Below are positions 6,202 to 15,066 of a DNA stretch of 64,000 bases, one piece after another; position 1 is the stretch's first letter, and every line of letters starts with the position of its first letter. The position numbers were made by a program, and so were the translations under genes. The notes beneath the pieces are model-generated. The model saw nothing but the letters and a program-made list of their open reading frames with translations. It was not told where the DNA came from and did no database searches. Source of the DNA: Ectothiorhodosinus mongolicus (GTDB lineage: Bacteria; Pseudomonadota; Gammaproteobacteria; Ectothiorhodospirales; Ectothiorhodospiraceae); contig NZ_CP023018.1 in NCBI RefSeq assembly GCF_022406875.1, forward strand, positions 407,575-471,574, in the 5' to 3' direction.

Positions 6202-8732
6202 GAGCCCCACTCCGGGCTATCTTCCATGAGCAGGTGTCGGGTGCGTGGGAAAGCAAAATAGACCTCTGAGAGCTGGATCGCCATACGATCTAATTCTTGG
6301 CTCTGGGTCATGAGCCAATCATCCAAAACAGAGGGGTCCTGGAAGCGCTTCTGCCACACCCCACTAGGCTCTGCCGTACTGTCCTGAATGACCTTCAGGC
6401 GCTGTAAAAGACTGGCCTGTGATTCCGCAAAATCGGCCGGTAAAGCCATTACTGCGACTTGTAATGCCCGCAATTGAAAAGGCAGACCACGTGGATTGGA
6501 CTCATCGCGCAATAACAGCTGCAGCGCCCGACTGGCGTCAGAACCATTGGCCTGAGCGGTACGAAACAGTGGCAGACTTTCCGCAAATGCCAGGACCGGT
6601 TCCACCCCCCGCTCGGCCAAATGACTCGGCGCTGCGCGACCAAAAGCATGACGCAACAAAGTCATCAGTAAGACCGCTCGTTCAACACGACGACCCGCCT
6701 CTAAAAATGCCCAGCCCAAATTGCGCGCAATGCTTTCTTGGGCGATACCGGATAAGGCCAGCAAATGGGTGATCACCTCATCCAACAGCGGAGCCAGCGC
6801 CTCGGGATCGGAAGACTGAATACGCTGCAGCTCCCGAGCACGCTCGCGCAGCGCCGAAACAACCCGCCAGCTATCCCCTGAGACTCGGTCGCGCAAAGCA
6901 TAGCCAGCCTTGAGCAAAGCATTGAGATTAAAGCTGATACTACCGGTGCGCTCTGGATTGGCAATCACATCAACCAGCTCCGCAGAAACATCATGCGGAG
7001 GCTGGTTGGCATCCGCAAATCCAGGGAACGTGGCCGTTAATTGCGTCATCAAAGGCAGCAGTGATACCAGCAATAAAGCCTCATCAGCATCGCCGGATTC
7101 CTGGGCCAGCCGACGCCGACGCAAGACTAGCCGCATCATGCGAATCCCACCCTCAGTACGCTCAGCATAGCGCCCCATCCAAAACAGGCTTTCTGCCACC
7201 CGCGCCGGTAACGAGTGTGGCATCCCTAGGCCCGCAGGCAAGGGCAAACCCGGCGCAGCGGCTTCGGGAGGTTCCGGCTCACTGGACAATACCCAGGTAT
7301 CTTTACTCACACCACCGAGCTGGTTTGAGACCATATAGGCATCCGGTGCATGCGCAACGCGGGTTAGGCCTCCGGGCATCACTTGGTAACTTCCGTCACG
7401 CGCACAGACAAAGCTGCGCAAGCTCATGCGCCGCGGCTCAAGCTGACCAGATTGGCTCACGGCTGGAATCACCGACAAATCCACCGCCTGCTGTGCCACA
7501 TAGTCGCCCGGTCGCGCTCGCATCCGGCGCACCAAGTCATCGCGCTCATCTGCGGACAATCGCGCCGGAAACAATGGGGTACGACCCCGTTGCGGGTGTA
7601 GGCTGCGAATCACCCAGGCTGATAGATCCGCCAGCACTTCAGTCAGCGCTTGTGGATCACCGCACCAGCGCGTAGGCACGGTCGGCAGACGCAGCGGTCT
7701 ACCCAGCAAATATTCACTCAACTGCGGCATATAAGCGCGAATACCAGGGCATTCCAGCACACCTGTCCCCAGCGGATTGGCGATGGCCACCCGTCCCTGA
7801 CGCGCTGCTTCCAGCAACCCAGCCACACCCAGCCACGAGTCCTGGCGTAAAGCCAGAGGATCACAAAAAGCATCATCCACACGCCGCAAAATGACATCGA
7901 CCGGCTCAGGGCCACTGAGGGATTTCAGCCATACCCGCCCCTGAGAGACCACCAGATCTTGACCTTGAACCACCGTCAGCCCCAAATATCGGGCCAAAAA
8001 GACATGCTCAAACCAAGCCTCGTTCAGCGGTCCTGGACTGAGTAATACCATGCGCGGTACGCGCTCTTCCTGTTCGGGTGCCAATGACATCAGTGCTTGG
8101 CGCATTGCTTGAAAATATCGAGTCAGCCGATGCGCCTGCGCATCACGAAACAAACTGGGCACGGCGCGCGATAACTGCAGACGATTTTCTAAGGCATAGC
8201 CGGCGCCCGAGGGCGCTTGCGTGCGATCTGCCAGCACCTGCAGCTTGCCGTCTGCACCGCGCACTAAATCAGCAGCATAGAGAGTCAGTACCTGAGGCAT
8301 AACGGGCAGGCTGCCCATACATGGCCGCAAAAAACCGGAATAACCAAAGACCAACTCAGCCGGCAAAATCCCGTCATGCAAGGTCCTTTGTGGGCCATAC
8401 AAATCGATCAGTAGGGCGTTGAATAACTCGGCGCGCTGTGTCAATCCGAGCTCAATATTCGCCCACTCATGGCTGTCCAGGAGCATCGGCACGGTATCCA
8501 ATGGCCATGCCCGCTCTGTTCCGCGTGGATCTGAATAAACGTTATAGGTGACCCCACCCTCATGCAGCAGGTCCTGTAATACCTGATGCCGCGCTCGCAA
8601 GCCTTCGACGCCAAGTCCTTGCAGGCTAGCGATCAGGTTTTGCCAATGCGGATGTCCGCCCACGGCCAAACCGATTTCATCGAAATGACCTGGAGGCGGC
8701 GTATAGGGTGCAAAAAGGAGAGGATTGGCCAT
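6198..8732 (-). CDS. Fused circularly permuted ATP-grasp + alpha-E domain protein
   Basis: An 844-residue protein with two parts. Residues 1 to about 485 are a circularly permuted ATP-grasp region (DUF404/DUF407 type) and about 508 to 844 an alpha-helical alpha-E (DUF403) region beginning LPARVAESLFWMGRYAERTE; a Pro/Ala-rich linker joins them. It is paralogous to the two separate genes upstream. Compared with the 484-residue paralog, the acidic motif LEDNLRVPSG is LADRTQAPSG (168-176), the ATP-binding Lys is Arg376 and the glycine-rich loop is replaced by HPQRGRTPLF, so ligase activity may be lost or altered. RRVDD (283-287) is kept. ATG 8732 is preferred to TTG 8738. The GGGGTACGACCCC repeat lies in the altered loop codons. 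Confidence 0.9.
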   Translation of the reverse strand: MANPLLFAPYTPPPGHFDEIGLAVGGHPHWQNLIASLQGLGVEGLRARHQVLQDLLHEGGVTYNVYSDPRGTERAWPLDTVPMLLDSHEWANIELGLTQRAELFNALLIDLYGPQRTLHDGILPAELVFGYSGFLRPCMGSLPVMPQVLTLYAADLVRGADGKLQVLADRTQAPSGAGYALENRLQLSRAVPSLFRDAQAHRLTRYFQAMRQALMSLAPEQEERVPRMVLLSPGPLNEAWFEHVFLARYLGLTVVQGQDLVVSQGRVWLKSLSGPEPVDVILRRVDDAFCDPLALRQDSWLGVAGLLEAARQGRVAIANPLGTGVLECPGIRAYMPQLSEYLLGRPLRLPTVPTRWCGDPQALTEVLADLSAWVIRSLHPQRGRTPLFPARLSADERDDLVRRMRARPGDYVAQQAVDLSVIPAVSQSGQLEPRRMSLRSFVCARDGSYQVMPGGLTRVAHAPDAYMVSNQLGGVSKDTWVLSSEPEPPEAAAPGLPLPAGLGMPHSLPARVAESLFWMGRYAERTEGGIRMMRLVLRRRRLAQESGDADEALLLVSLLPLMTQLTATFPGFADANQPPHDVSAELVDVIANPERTGSISFNLNALLKAGYALRDRVSGDSWRVVSALRERARELQRIQSSDPEALAPLLDEVITHLLALSGIAQESIARNLGWAFLEAGRRVERAVLLMTLLRHAFGRAAPSHLAERGVEPVLAFAESLPLFRTAQANGSDASRALQLLLRDESNPRGLPFQLRALQVAVMALPADFAESQASLLQRLKVIQDSTAEPSGVWQKRFQDPSVLDDWLMTQSQELDRMAIQLSEVYFAFPRTRHLLMEDSPEWGS

Positions 8733-8754
8733 AAACAAATACCGCAGGGGCGGC

Positions 8755-9705
8755 TCAGGCGGCCCGATCGAGACTAAACCAGGTCTCTGAAATCAGCGAA
8801 TGCAGCTCCGCCATCTCCTGCTGCATCTCATCGATAAAAGCATGCAAGGTCTTGGGCTCTAATAAGCGTTCGATATCAGACTGCAGCGCATGACGCTTGA
8901 TCTCGATAGCCATGCGCAGCGGCACATCATTACGCGGCAATTGCGCCAGACTGGATTCCACCTCACCCAAGGCATGCGCCATAGCGCGTGGGAACGCCTT
9001 ATCATGGAATAAAAAATGCAGTACGTCCGAGGCGTTTACCCCGCGTCGGACATGTTGACGATACATTTGTGAAGCGCTTAGGGACTTAAGAATATTCACC
9101 CACAACAAGCCTTCAAAGCCAGCGCCGTCGGCGTCTTTGTCTTCGTCCTCCTGCAGCAAGCTGACCGCGGCGACATCCAACAAACGCGAAGTCATATCAG
9201 CGCGCTCCAAGTTACGGCCTAAGCGGATAAAATGATAAGCATGGTCATGACTCATGGTGCCTGCCAGCATACCCGTTATCTGCTGACAGCGGCTGCGTAT
9301 TTGTGAGAGGTAGTGATAGCGCCCCCGCTTGGTCCACCCCGAGTCCAAGTTAGAACGCGCAAAAAGATGCAACTCATTTACCGCCTCCCACACTTCACTG
9401 GGCAATAGATCTCGAGTGGTGCGGACGTTTTCTCGGGCATGAGACAAAGAATTCATAATCGAGCCAGGATTGTCTTTGTCACCCAGTAAGAACTTAATCA
9501 CTTTGGCTTCGGTATATCCCGAAAAGCGCGCTTCGAACAAATCCTCACTGCCGGTAATCGATACCAAACCGGCCCAAGCCAGGCGATCGGCCACCGGCAT
9601 ATCCAAGGCCAAATGGTTATAAGCCGTCACCATGCGCGCCGTACCCTCAGCACGCTCTAGATAGCGCGCCAACCAGTATAGCCTCTCAGCAACCCGTGAC
9701 AGCAT
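8755..9705 (-). CDS. Alpha-E domain protein (DUF403)
   Basis: A 316-residue, almost wholly helical protein of the alpha-E family, starting LSRVAERLYWLARYLERAEG, the hallmark of the group, with charged helices throughout. It lacks recognisable catalytic motifs and is thought to act with the neighbouring ATP-grasp protein as part of a peptide-ligating complex. It starts two bases after the ATP-grasp stop codon and is followed after 22 bases by the fused paralog, whose C-terminal half is homologous to it. The operon therefore carries two copies of this domain, one free and one fused. The biochemical role is not established. Confidence 0.9.
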   Translation of the reverse strand: MLSRVAERLYWLARYLERAEGTARMVTAYNHLALDMPVADRLAWAGLVSITGSEDLFEARFSGYTEAKVIKFLLGDKDNPGSIMNSLSHARENVRTTRDLLPSEVWEAVNELHLFARSNLDSGWTKRGRYHYLSQIRSRCQQITGMLAGTMSHDHAYHFIRLGRNLERADMTSRLLDVAAVSLLQEDEDKDADGAGFEGLLWVNILKSLSASQMYRQHVRRGVNASDVLHFLFHDKAFPRAMAHALGEVESSLAQLPRNDVPLRMAIEIKRHALQSDIERLLEPKTLHAFIDEMQQEMAELHSLISETWFSLDRAA

Positions 9706-9707
9706 GC

Positions 9708-11162
9708 TCAGCCCCCACTACCCAGATCAACGATCCAGGTGTCCTTACTGCCACCACCTTGACTGGAATTAACCACCAGCGAGCCCTTATTCAAGGCCAC
9801 ACGGGTCAAACCACCCGCGGTCACATTGGTGCGCACGCCTTGCAGCACAAAAGGCCGCAAATCCAGATGTCTGGGCTCAACATGACCATCACATAAGGTC
9901 GGTGCCGTGGAAATCTTCAAAGTGGGCTGGGCGATATAGTTTCGCGGATCGCGACGAATGAGCTCTGCAAATTCGCGACGCTGCGCCTTGGTGGCATGTG
10001 GTCCCACAATCATTCCATAACCACCAGACTCGTTGGCTGGCTTGACCACCAGCTGATCAAGATTGGCCAGCACATACTCGCATTGCTTGGGATCCATACA
10101 CAAATACGTCGGCACATTGTCAATAATGGGTTCTTCATCCAAGTAGTAACGAATCATCTCCGGCACATAGGCATAAACGACCTTGTCATCGGCCACGCCC
10201 GCACCCGGCGCGTTCACCAATGCCACATTGCCCGCACGCCAAGCACGCATCAGCCCGGGAACGCCCAATAATGAATCGGGATCGAAGGCTTCGGGATCCA
10301 TAAACCAATCATCAATGCGTCGATAAATCACATCGACACGCTCTAGCCCCTCAATGGTGCGCATATACACGCAGTCATCATCAGCCACCAATAAATCAGA
10401 CCCCTCCACCAACTCCGCACCCATGCCTTGCGCTAGATAGGCATGTTCGAAATAAGCTGAGTTGTAGATTCCAGGGGTAAGCACCACGACTTCAGGATAA
10501 TCCAAGGGCCGCGGGGATAGGCTCGCCAGCATGTCAAACAGTTGGGCTGGATACTCATCGACCGGTTGAATACGGTAGTTTTCAAATAGCTCTGGGAAGA
10601 CTCGCTTTGTCACTTGGCGATTTTCCAGCATGTAAGACACGCCCGAGGGAACGCGCAGATTATCTTCTAACACGTAGATACGCCCATCCGCGTCACGCAC
10701 CAAATCCGACCCGCAAATATGCGCCCAGACGCCGTGGACGGGATGAAAATCGCGGCATTGTTCACGGAAATTTTTCGATTGCGCCAGAACTTCGGCAGGA
10801 AAGACTTTGTCGCGCACAATGCGCTGCTCATTGTAGATATCATCAATGAACAGATTTAACGCAGTGAGGCGCTGGCGCAGACCGCGATCGACTGGGTCCC
10901 ATTCCGATCGAGCGATGATTCGCGGGATAATGTCAAAAGGCCAAGCGCGGTCGATATTACCGCCCTCGGTATAGACCGTGAAACTGATACCCATCTCTAT
11001 GATGGCGTGTTCGGCGGCCAACTTGCGTTCGTTAATTTCTTGGTCGGATAGCGATCCCAGATATTTCGCCAAGACAGACCCGGCAGGCCGGGGCTTTCCC
11101 CGCGCCGTAATCAGCTCATCATAGAAACCATTGGCATCGTAGCTTTTCCAGTCAATGCTCAT
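9708..11162 (-). CDS. Circularly permuted ATP-grasp protein (COG2308 type)
   Basis: A 484-residue putative ATP-dependent carboxylate-amine (peptide bond) ligase. Visible motifs are YVLEDNLRVPSGVSYMLENR (164-182; acidic/Asn residues expected to bind metal-ATP), RRIDD (281-285), LVVKPANESGGYGM (371-384; Lys374 and the glycine-rich loop) and a C-terminal TAGGLTRVAL/SKDTW block. All key positions are present, so this is the likely active ligase of the operon, unlike its fused paralog. The start is ATG 11162, which overlaps the methyltransferase gene by 11 bases. The frame stays open to 11417, but that part is merely antisense-free read-through of the methyltransferase gene. The substrate is unknown. 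Confidence 0.92.
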   Translation of the reverse strand: MSIDWKSYDANGFYDELITARGKPRPAGSVLAKYLGSLSDQEINERKLAAEHAIIEMGISFTVYTEGGNIDRAWPFDIIPRIIARSEWDPVDRGLRQRLTALNLFIDDIYNEQRIVRDKVFPAEVLAQSKNFREQCRDFHPVHGVWAHICGSDLVRDADGRIYVLEDNLRVPSGVSYMLENRQVTKRVFPELFENYRIQPVDEYPAQLFDMLASLSPRPLDYPEVVVLTPGIYNSAYFEHAYLAQGMGAELVEGSDLLVADDDCVYMRTIEGLERVDVIYRRIDDWFMDPEAFDPDSLLGVPGLMRAWRAGNVALVNAPGAGVADDKVVYAYVPEMIRYYLDEEPIIDNVPTYLCMDPKQCEYVLANLDQLVVKPANESGGYGMIVGPHATKAQRREFAELIRRDPRNYIAQPTLKISTAPTLCDGHVEPRHLDLRPFVLQGVRTNVTAGGLTRVALNKGSLVVNSSQGGGSKDTWIVDLGSGG

Positions 11163-11823
11163 CAGCGGTGACCCATCGCTCGAATTCGGCACCTTCTTGT
11201 GGCACCGCACCATTACGATAATGCACCAATTTCCAATAACCGAAAAGGTTTGCCTTGCAGACTTCCACCCGCTCGAGCCCCGGCAGTTTAGGTAGGTCAT
11301 CCAAAGCCATGTCAGGACGAAAGCCCAGATAACGCGACAACGGGCGCAAAGCTTGCTCAAGACGCTGCAGCAGCCAATGCTGGGAAGCGAAATGATTGAT
11401 GATGATGATCGTACCACCGGGGCGGCACACTCGTTGCATCTCCCGCATCAAACGCTCTGGCTCGGGCACCACAGAGGCCACATACATAGCCACCACACTA
11501 TCAAAGCTACTATCGGCGAACGCTAGACGCTGAGCGTCCATCTCCAATAGCGCCCGCGGAGAATGCGCATCGGCCTGCTGTATTCGTTGCCGGGCGATCG
11601 CCAGCATGTCGCGGCTGATATCCACACCCACCACAAATGTCCCCTCACGGTATTCTGGTAAGGATAGGCCCGTGCCCACACCCACCTCGAGAACCCTTTG
11701 TCCCCGTTCATGGTTCGCTCGCTGCACAGCCATCCGCCGGCCACTCGAAAAAATCGGGCCAAACAGACGATCGTAATAGCGCGCGTAGCGCCGGTAGGCG
11801 TGTTTTATTGATTCTAAATCCAT
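11152..11823 (-). CDS. SAM-dependent methyltransferase, PmtA-like (class I)
   Basis: A 223-residue class I methyltransferase. Motif I is VLEVGVGTGLSLPEY near residues 45-60, motif II is VVGVDIS, and a post-motif (RPGGTIIIINHF) follows. The N-terminus, YARYYDRLFGPIFSSGRRMA, resembles the phosphatidylethanolamine N-methyltransferase (PmtA) and UbiE-like groups. It may therefore methylate a phospholipid head group, or a product of the peptide pathway encoded with it. Its last 11 bases overlap the ATP-grasp gene and it is first in the five-gene unit, so co-expression is likely. ATG 11823 is preferred over TTG 11832. The substrate is uncertain. Confidence 0.82.
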   Translation of the reverse strand: MDLESIKHAYRRYARYYDRLFGPIFSSGRRMAVQRANHERGQRVLEVGVGTGLSLPEYREGTFVVGVDISRDMLAIARQRIQQADAHSPRALLEMDAQRLAFADSSFDSVVAMYVASVVPEPERLMREMQRVCRPGGTIIIINHFASQHWLLQRLEQALRPLSRYLGFRPDMALDDLPKLPGLERVEVCKANLFGYWKLVHYRNGAVPQEGAEFERWVTADEH

Positions 11824-11853
11824 GAAGGTCAACGGCTGGGCAACAAGCCCCTT

Positions 11854-11882
11854 GTTTTACTGGTTGATGCGGCACAGTTCAA
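11854..11882 (-). promoter_or_regulatory. Putative promoter of the methyltransferase/ATP-grasp operon
   Basis: On the minus strand TTGAAC (11882-11877) and TAAAAC (11859-11854) are 17 bases apart, giving a leader of about 24 bases before ATG 11823. Each hexamer matches consensus at four of six positions. Confidence 0.4.
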
Positions 11883-11913
11883 GCGGCTGGAGAACATTCT
11901 TGCCATAGGGAAC

Positions 11914-11943
11914 TGAATACGGGAAGCTGTATCCAAGTATTCA
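11914..11943. promoter_or_regulatory. Inverted repeat upstream of the gpx-like gene, possible operator
   Basis: TGAATAC (11914-11920) and GTATTCA (11937-11943) are perfect 7-base inverted arms separated by 16 bases, in the spacer between two divergent genes and 25 bases before the gpx start. It could be a dimeric regulator site for either direction. No regulator is identified. Confidence 0.3.
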
Positions 11944-11968
11944 AATCAGTCATTTCCCGGAGCATGCC

Positions 11969-12517
11969 ATGCCCAAGCCCTACATCATTTATCCGTTGCT
12001 GGCCGCATTCTGGTCGAGTAGCGTTGTTGCTGCCCCCAATTTAGAGGCCCTATTCGCCCATGAGATGCGACGGCTGCATTCGCCCGAGGTGGTGAATCTC
12101 CAAGAGCGTTATGCAGGACAGCCTTTGTTGATCGTCAACACCGCGAGTCACTGCGGCTTTACCGGCCAATTCAATGGCCTGGAAGCCGTGCATCAGGCAT
12201 ACAAAGATCAAGGCCTAAAGGTGGTGGGTTTTCCCTCCCATGACTTCCGCCAGGAATCCGGCAGTGAGGAAGAAACCGCCCGTGTTTGTTTTGAGAATTT
12301 CGGGGTGAGCTTTGACATGTTTGCTCCGATACCCGTGCGCGGCAACGGTGCCCATCCCATCTTTCAAGAATTGGCGCGACAGTCGCATGCACCGCGCTGG
12401 AACTTCTATAAGTACTTAGTGGATCGCGAGGGTCGGGTTGTGGGTGCTTATTCCAGCATGACCTCGCCAGAATCAGCACGCTTTAAACAGGCAGTGGAGA
12501 CGCTCTTACAACCCTAG
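11969..12517 (+). CDS. Glutathione-peroxidase-like thiol peroxidase, exported
   Basis: A 182-residue protein of the glutathione peroxidase family that should reduce hydrogen peroxide or lipid hydroperoxides. The peroxidatic cysteine is in NTASHCGFTGQFNGL; the catalytic Gln lies in the variant FPSHDFRQESGS loop (canonical FPCNQF...QEP), and WNF supplies the Trp and Asn. The cysteine often found in FPC is Ser here, so resolution probably differs from thioredoxin-dependent relatives. Residues 1-22 look like a signal peptide ending at VVAAP, suggesting the periplasm. It is monocistronic, divergent from the methyltransferase, and followed by a bidirectional terminator shared with pnp. Confidence 0.88.
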   Translation: MPKPYIIYPLLAAFWSSSVVAAPNLEALFAHEMRRLHSPEVVNLQERYAGQPLLIVNTASHCGFTGQFNGLEAVHQAYKDQGLKVVGFPSHDFRQESGSEEETARVCFENFGVSFDMFAPIPVRGNGAHPIFQELARQSHAPRWNFYKYLVDREGRVVGAYSSMTSPESARFKQAVETLLQP

Positions 12518-12531
12518 CCTTAAGCCCATAG

Positions 12532-12558
12532 AAAAAGGCGGCCATGGCCGCCTTTTTT
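12532..12558. terminator. Bidirectional terminator between gpx-like gene and pnp
   Basis: GGCGGC (12537-12542) pairs with GCCGCC (12547-12552) around CATG; the stem is flanked by A5 and T6, so the two converging genes share it. Confidence 0.88.
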
Positions 12559-12576
12559 GTCTTTCGATGAGGCGAG

Positions 12577-14667
12577 TTACTCGGCCTCGGCCACCGCCTT
12601 AATACTCAAGCGGATACGGCCCTGCTTATCCACTTCCAGGACCTTGACGCGCACGGTCTCACCTTCGCTGAGCTTGTCTGACACGCTCTCAACACGCTCT
12701 TCGGAAATCTGCGAGATGTGTACCAAACCATCGCGGCCCGGGAGAATCGTCACGAACGCACCAAAATCCATGATTTTGGCAACGCGGCCATCATAGATCC
12801 GTCCGACTTCCACATCAGCAGTGATTTCCTCGATGCGGCGCCGCGCTTCTTCCCCAGCTTCTTTATCCACAGAGGCAATTTTGATGGTGCCACTGTCATC
12901 AATATCAATGGTCGCACCGGTTTCTTCGGTCAGCGCGCGGATCGTTGCCCCACCCTTGCCAATCACATCGCGGATCTTCTCCGGATTGATGCGGATGGTG
13001 ATGAAACGCGGTGCATAGGCTGACATCTCGCTGCGCGGCGTTGTGATGGCTTTGGCCATCTCACCGAGAATATGCAAACGGCCGTCACGTGCTTGAGACA
13101 GGGCCTGCTGCATGATTTCCTGGGTGATGCCGTCGATTTTGATGTCCATCTGCAGGGCGGTGATTCCGGTTTCAGTACCGGCCACTTTAAAGTCCATATC
13201 ACCCAAGTGATCTTCATCGCCAAGAATATCAGTCAGTACCGCGAACTGATCACCATCCTTAATCAAACCCATGGCGATACCCGCCACTGGGGATTTCAAC
13301 GGCACACCTGCATCCATCAGGGCCATACTCGTGCCACACACAGAGGCCATGGAGCTAGAACCGTTGGATTCGGTGATCTCAGACACCACACGTAGCACAT
13401 AGGGAAAATCGCCTTCATCAGGCATCACACCCTGAACACCACGCTTGGCTAACCGGCCATGGCCGATTTCACGACGCTTGGGTGAACCCACCATGCCGGT
13501 CTCACCGGTGCAATAAGGCGGGAAGTTGTAGTGCAGCATGAAACGCTCGCGACGCTCACCTTCGATGGCATCGATAATCTGCGAATCGCGATCCGTCCCC
13601 AAAGTCGCCACCACAATGGCCTGAGTCTCACCACGCGTGAATAAGGCAGAGCCATGGGTGCGCGGCAATATACCCACACTGGCGGCAATCGGACGCACGG
13701 TGCGGGTATCACGACCATCGATACGACGCTCACCCGACAGCACACGCTCGCGAACCACGCGTTTCTCAATACTGTGGAAAATTTCTTTGACGGTTTCAGC
13801 GTCCGGCGCGCCTTCATCACCAGTGGCGATCTGCGCCTTGATCTGGTCGCGCAAGGCATTGATTTGCGCAGTACGCTCTTGTTTTTCAACGACTTGATAG
13901 GCCTTAACCAAATCGGCTTTGCAAGCGGCTTCGATGCGCTCACGCAGCGCCAAGTCCTGCTCAGGAGCCTGCCAATTCCAAGCGGGTTTACCGGCTTCGG
14001 CCACCAATTCATTAATGGCATTAATGGCAACCTGCATCTGCTCATGACCATACATCACAGCGCCCAGCATCACTTCTTCGCTCAGCATCGCGGCCTCGGA
14101 CTCGACCATGATCACGGCATTAGAGGTGCCGGCGACGACCAAGTCCAATTCAGAATCCTTGAGTACAGAAAGATCGGGGTTCAGCAGATAGCCCCCATCA
14201 AGGTAACCAACTCGGGCCGCACCAATAGGGCCACTAAACGGCAGTCCAGAGAGAGCGACAGCGGCAGAGGCACCCAATAAAGCAGGAATGTCCGGATCAA
14301 CTTCGGGGTTCAATGACATCACCGTGGCCACCACCTGGACTTCGTTGGTGAAGCCTTTGGGGAAAAGCGGACGCAACGGACGATCAATCAAACGCGAGGT
14401 CAGCGTTTCTTTTTCGGTAGGACGTCCTTCACGCCTAAAAAAACCGCCGGGAATTCGACCGGCGGCATAAGTACGTTCTTGATAATTAACGGTCAGTGGG
14501 AAGAAGTCCCGACCGGGTACCGCTTCTTTGCGGCCCGTGGCGGTAACCAGAACCACGGTTCCAGCCACATCGACCATGACAGCAGCGCTGGCTTGGCGGG
14601 CGACTTCCCCGGTTTCTAAGCTGACAGTGTGTTGCCCATATTGAAAGGTTTTACTGAATTTAGGCAC
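12577..14667 (-). CDS. pnp: Polyribonucleotide nucleotidyltransferase (PNPase)
   Basis: A 696-residue 3'-5' exoribonuclease that degrades RNA by phosphorolysis and takes part in the degradosome. Two RNase PH domains flank a helical linker, followed by a KH domain ([20 protein letters not shown], about residue 550) and a C-terminal S1 domain (about 620-690). Motifs include [17 protein letters not shown] and [16 protein letters not shown]. Length matches the family (about 700). It follows rpsO by 46 bases, as in most gammaproteobacteria. Codons around residues 68-77 form a GC-rich hairpin followed by seven U, a possible internal attenuator (14437-14465). Confidence 0.97.
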   Translation of the reverse strand: MPKFSKTFQYGQHTVSLETGEVARQASAAVMVDVAGTVVLVTATGRKEAVPGRDFFPLTVNYQERTYAAGRIPGGFFRREGRPTEKETLTSRLIDRPLRPLFPKGFTNEVQVVATVMSLNPEVDPDIPALLGASAAVALSGLPFSGPIGAARVGYLDGGYLLNPDLSVLKDSELDLVVAGTSNAVIMVESEAAMLSEEVMLGAVMYGHEQMQVAINAINELVAEAGKPAWNWQAPEQDLALRERIEAACKADLVKAYQVVEKQERTAQINALRDQIKAQIATGDEGAPDAETVKEIFHSIEKRVVRERVLSGERRIDGRDTRTVRPIAASVGILPRTHGSALFTRGETQAIVVATLGTDRDSQIIDAIEGERRERFMLHYNFPPYCTGETGMVGSPKRREIGHGRLAKRGVQGVMPDEGDFPYVLRVVSEITESNGSSSMASVCGTSMALMDAGVPLKSPVAGIAMGLIKDGDQFAVLTDILGDEDHLGDMDFKVAGTETGITALQMDIKIDGITQEIMQQALSQARDGRLHILGEMAKAITTPRSEMSAYAPRFITIRINPEKIRDVIGKGGATIRALTEETGATIDIDDSGTIKIASVDKEAGEEARRRIEEITADVEVGRIYDGRVAKIMDFGAFVTILPGRDGLVHISQISEERVESVSDKLSEGETVRVKVLEVDKQGRIRLSIKAVAEAE
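14437..14465 (-). terminator. Terminator-like hairpin inside the pnp coding region
   Basis: On the minus strand CCGCCGG (14465-14459) pairs with CCGGCGG (14450-14444) around an 8-base loop, immediately followed by seven T (14443-14437). It lies about 200 bases into pnp. The encoded peptide ([10 protein letters not shown]) is conserved, so part of the structure may be a by-product of coding. Premature termination is a prediction only. Confidence 0.4.
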
Positions 14668-14713
14668 GATTAATCCTGTTGTGACATGAACGGTAAGACG
14701 ATTTTCCCGAGGC

Positions 14714-14983
14714 TTAGCGGCGCAGACCTAAGCTGGCAACCAGATCCTGGTAGCGCTGTTGATCTTTGCGCTTGAGGTAATCCAGCAGCTTGCGGCGCTG
14801 GTTAACCATCTTCAGAAGACCACGACGCGAATGGTGGTCTTTTTTGTGTTCGGAAAAATGCCCCATCAAGTGTTGAATACGGGCAGACAACAGGGCTACC
14901 TGCACCTCGGGGGAACCGGTATCAGAACCGTCACGGCGATACTTTTCGACGATTTCTGCTTTGACTTCACTGTTGAGGGACAT
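14714..14983 (-). CDS. rpsO: 30S ribosomal protein S15
   Basis: An 89-residue primary 16S rRNA-binding protein of the small subunit platform. The family signatures [16 protein letters not shown] and [20 protein letters not shown] are intact, and the length equals that of E. coli S15. It lies between truB and pnp, with its own likely promoter in the 83-base gap after truB. In E. coli S15 represses its own translation; the short leader here was not resolved into a pseudoknot by eye. Confidence 0.98.
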   Translation of the reverse strand: MSLNSEVKAEIVEKYRRDGSDTGSPEVQVALLSARIQHLMGHFSEHKKDHHSRRGLLKMVNQRRKLLDYLKRKDQQRYQDLVASLGLRR

Positions 14984-15026
14984 GCGTTTGAACTCCGAAT
15001 TCCAAGCAATCTTTAAATGGCCCGCG

Positions 15027-15053
15027 ATTCTAGCATGCGAAACGCGGTGTTAA
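15027..15053 (-). promoter_or_regulatory. Promoter of rpsO-pnp (extended -10)
   Basis: On the minus strand TTAACA (15053-15048) and TAGAAT (15032-15027) are 15 bases apart. TGC directly before TAGAAT makes an extended -10 that compensates for the short spacer. The following CGCGG resembles other -10 regions here. Confidence 0.55.
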
Positions 15054-15066
15054 TAGTCTGAATAGG

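Noticed and set aside
7061-7675. 204-codon open frame opposite the fused ATP-grasp/alpha-E gene
   Set aside because: No recognisable domain or ribosome site; antisense shadow of a well-supported gene.
11163-11417. N-terminal extension of the ATP-grasp gene by 85 codons
   Set aside because: It lies wholly in the methyltransferase gene in another frame, has no family match and a composition unlike a protein; ATG 11162 fits the family.
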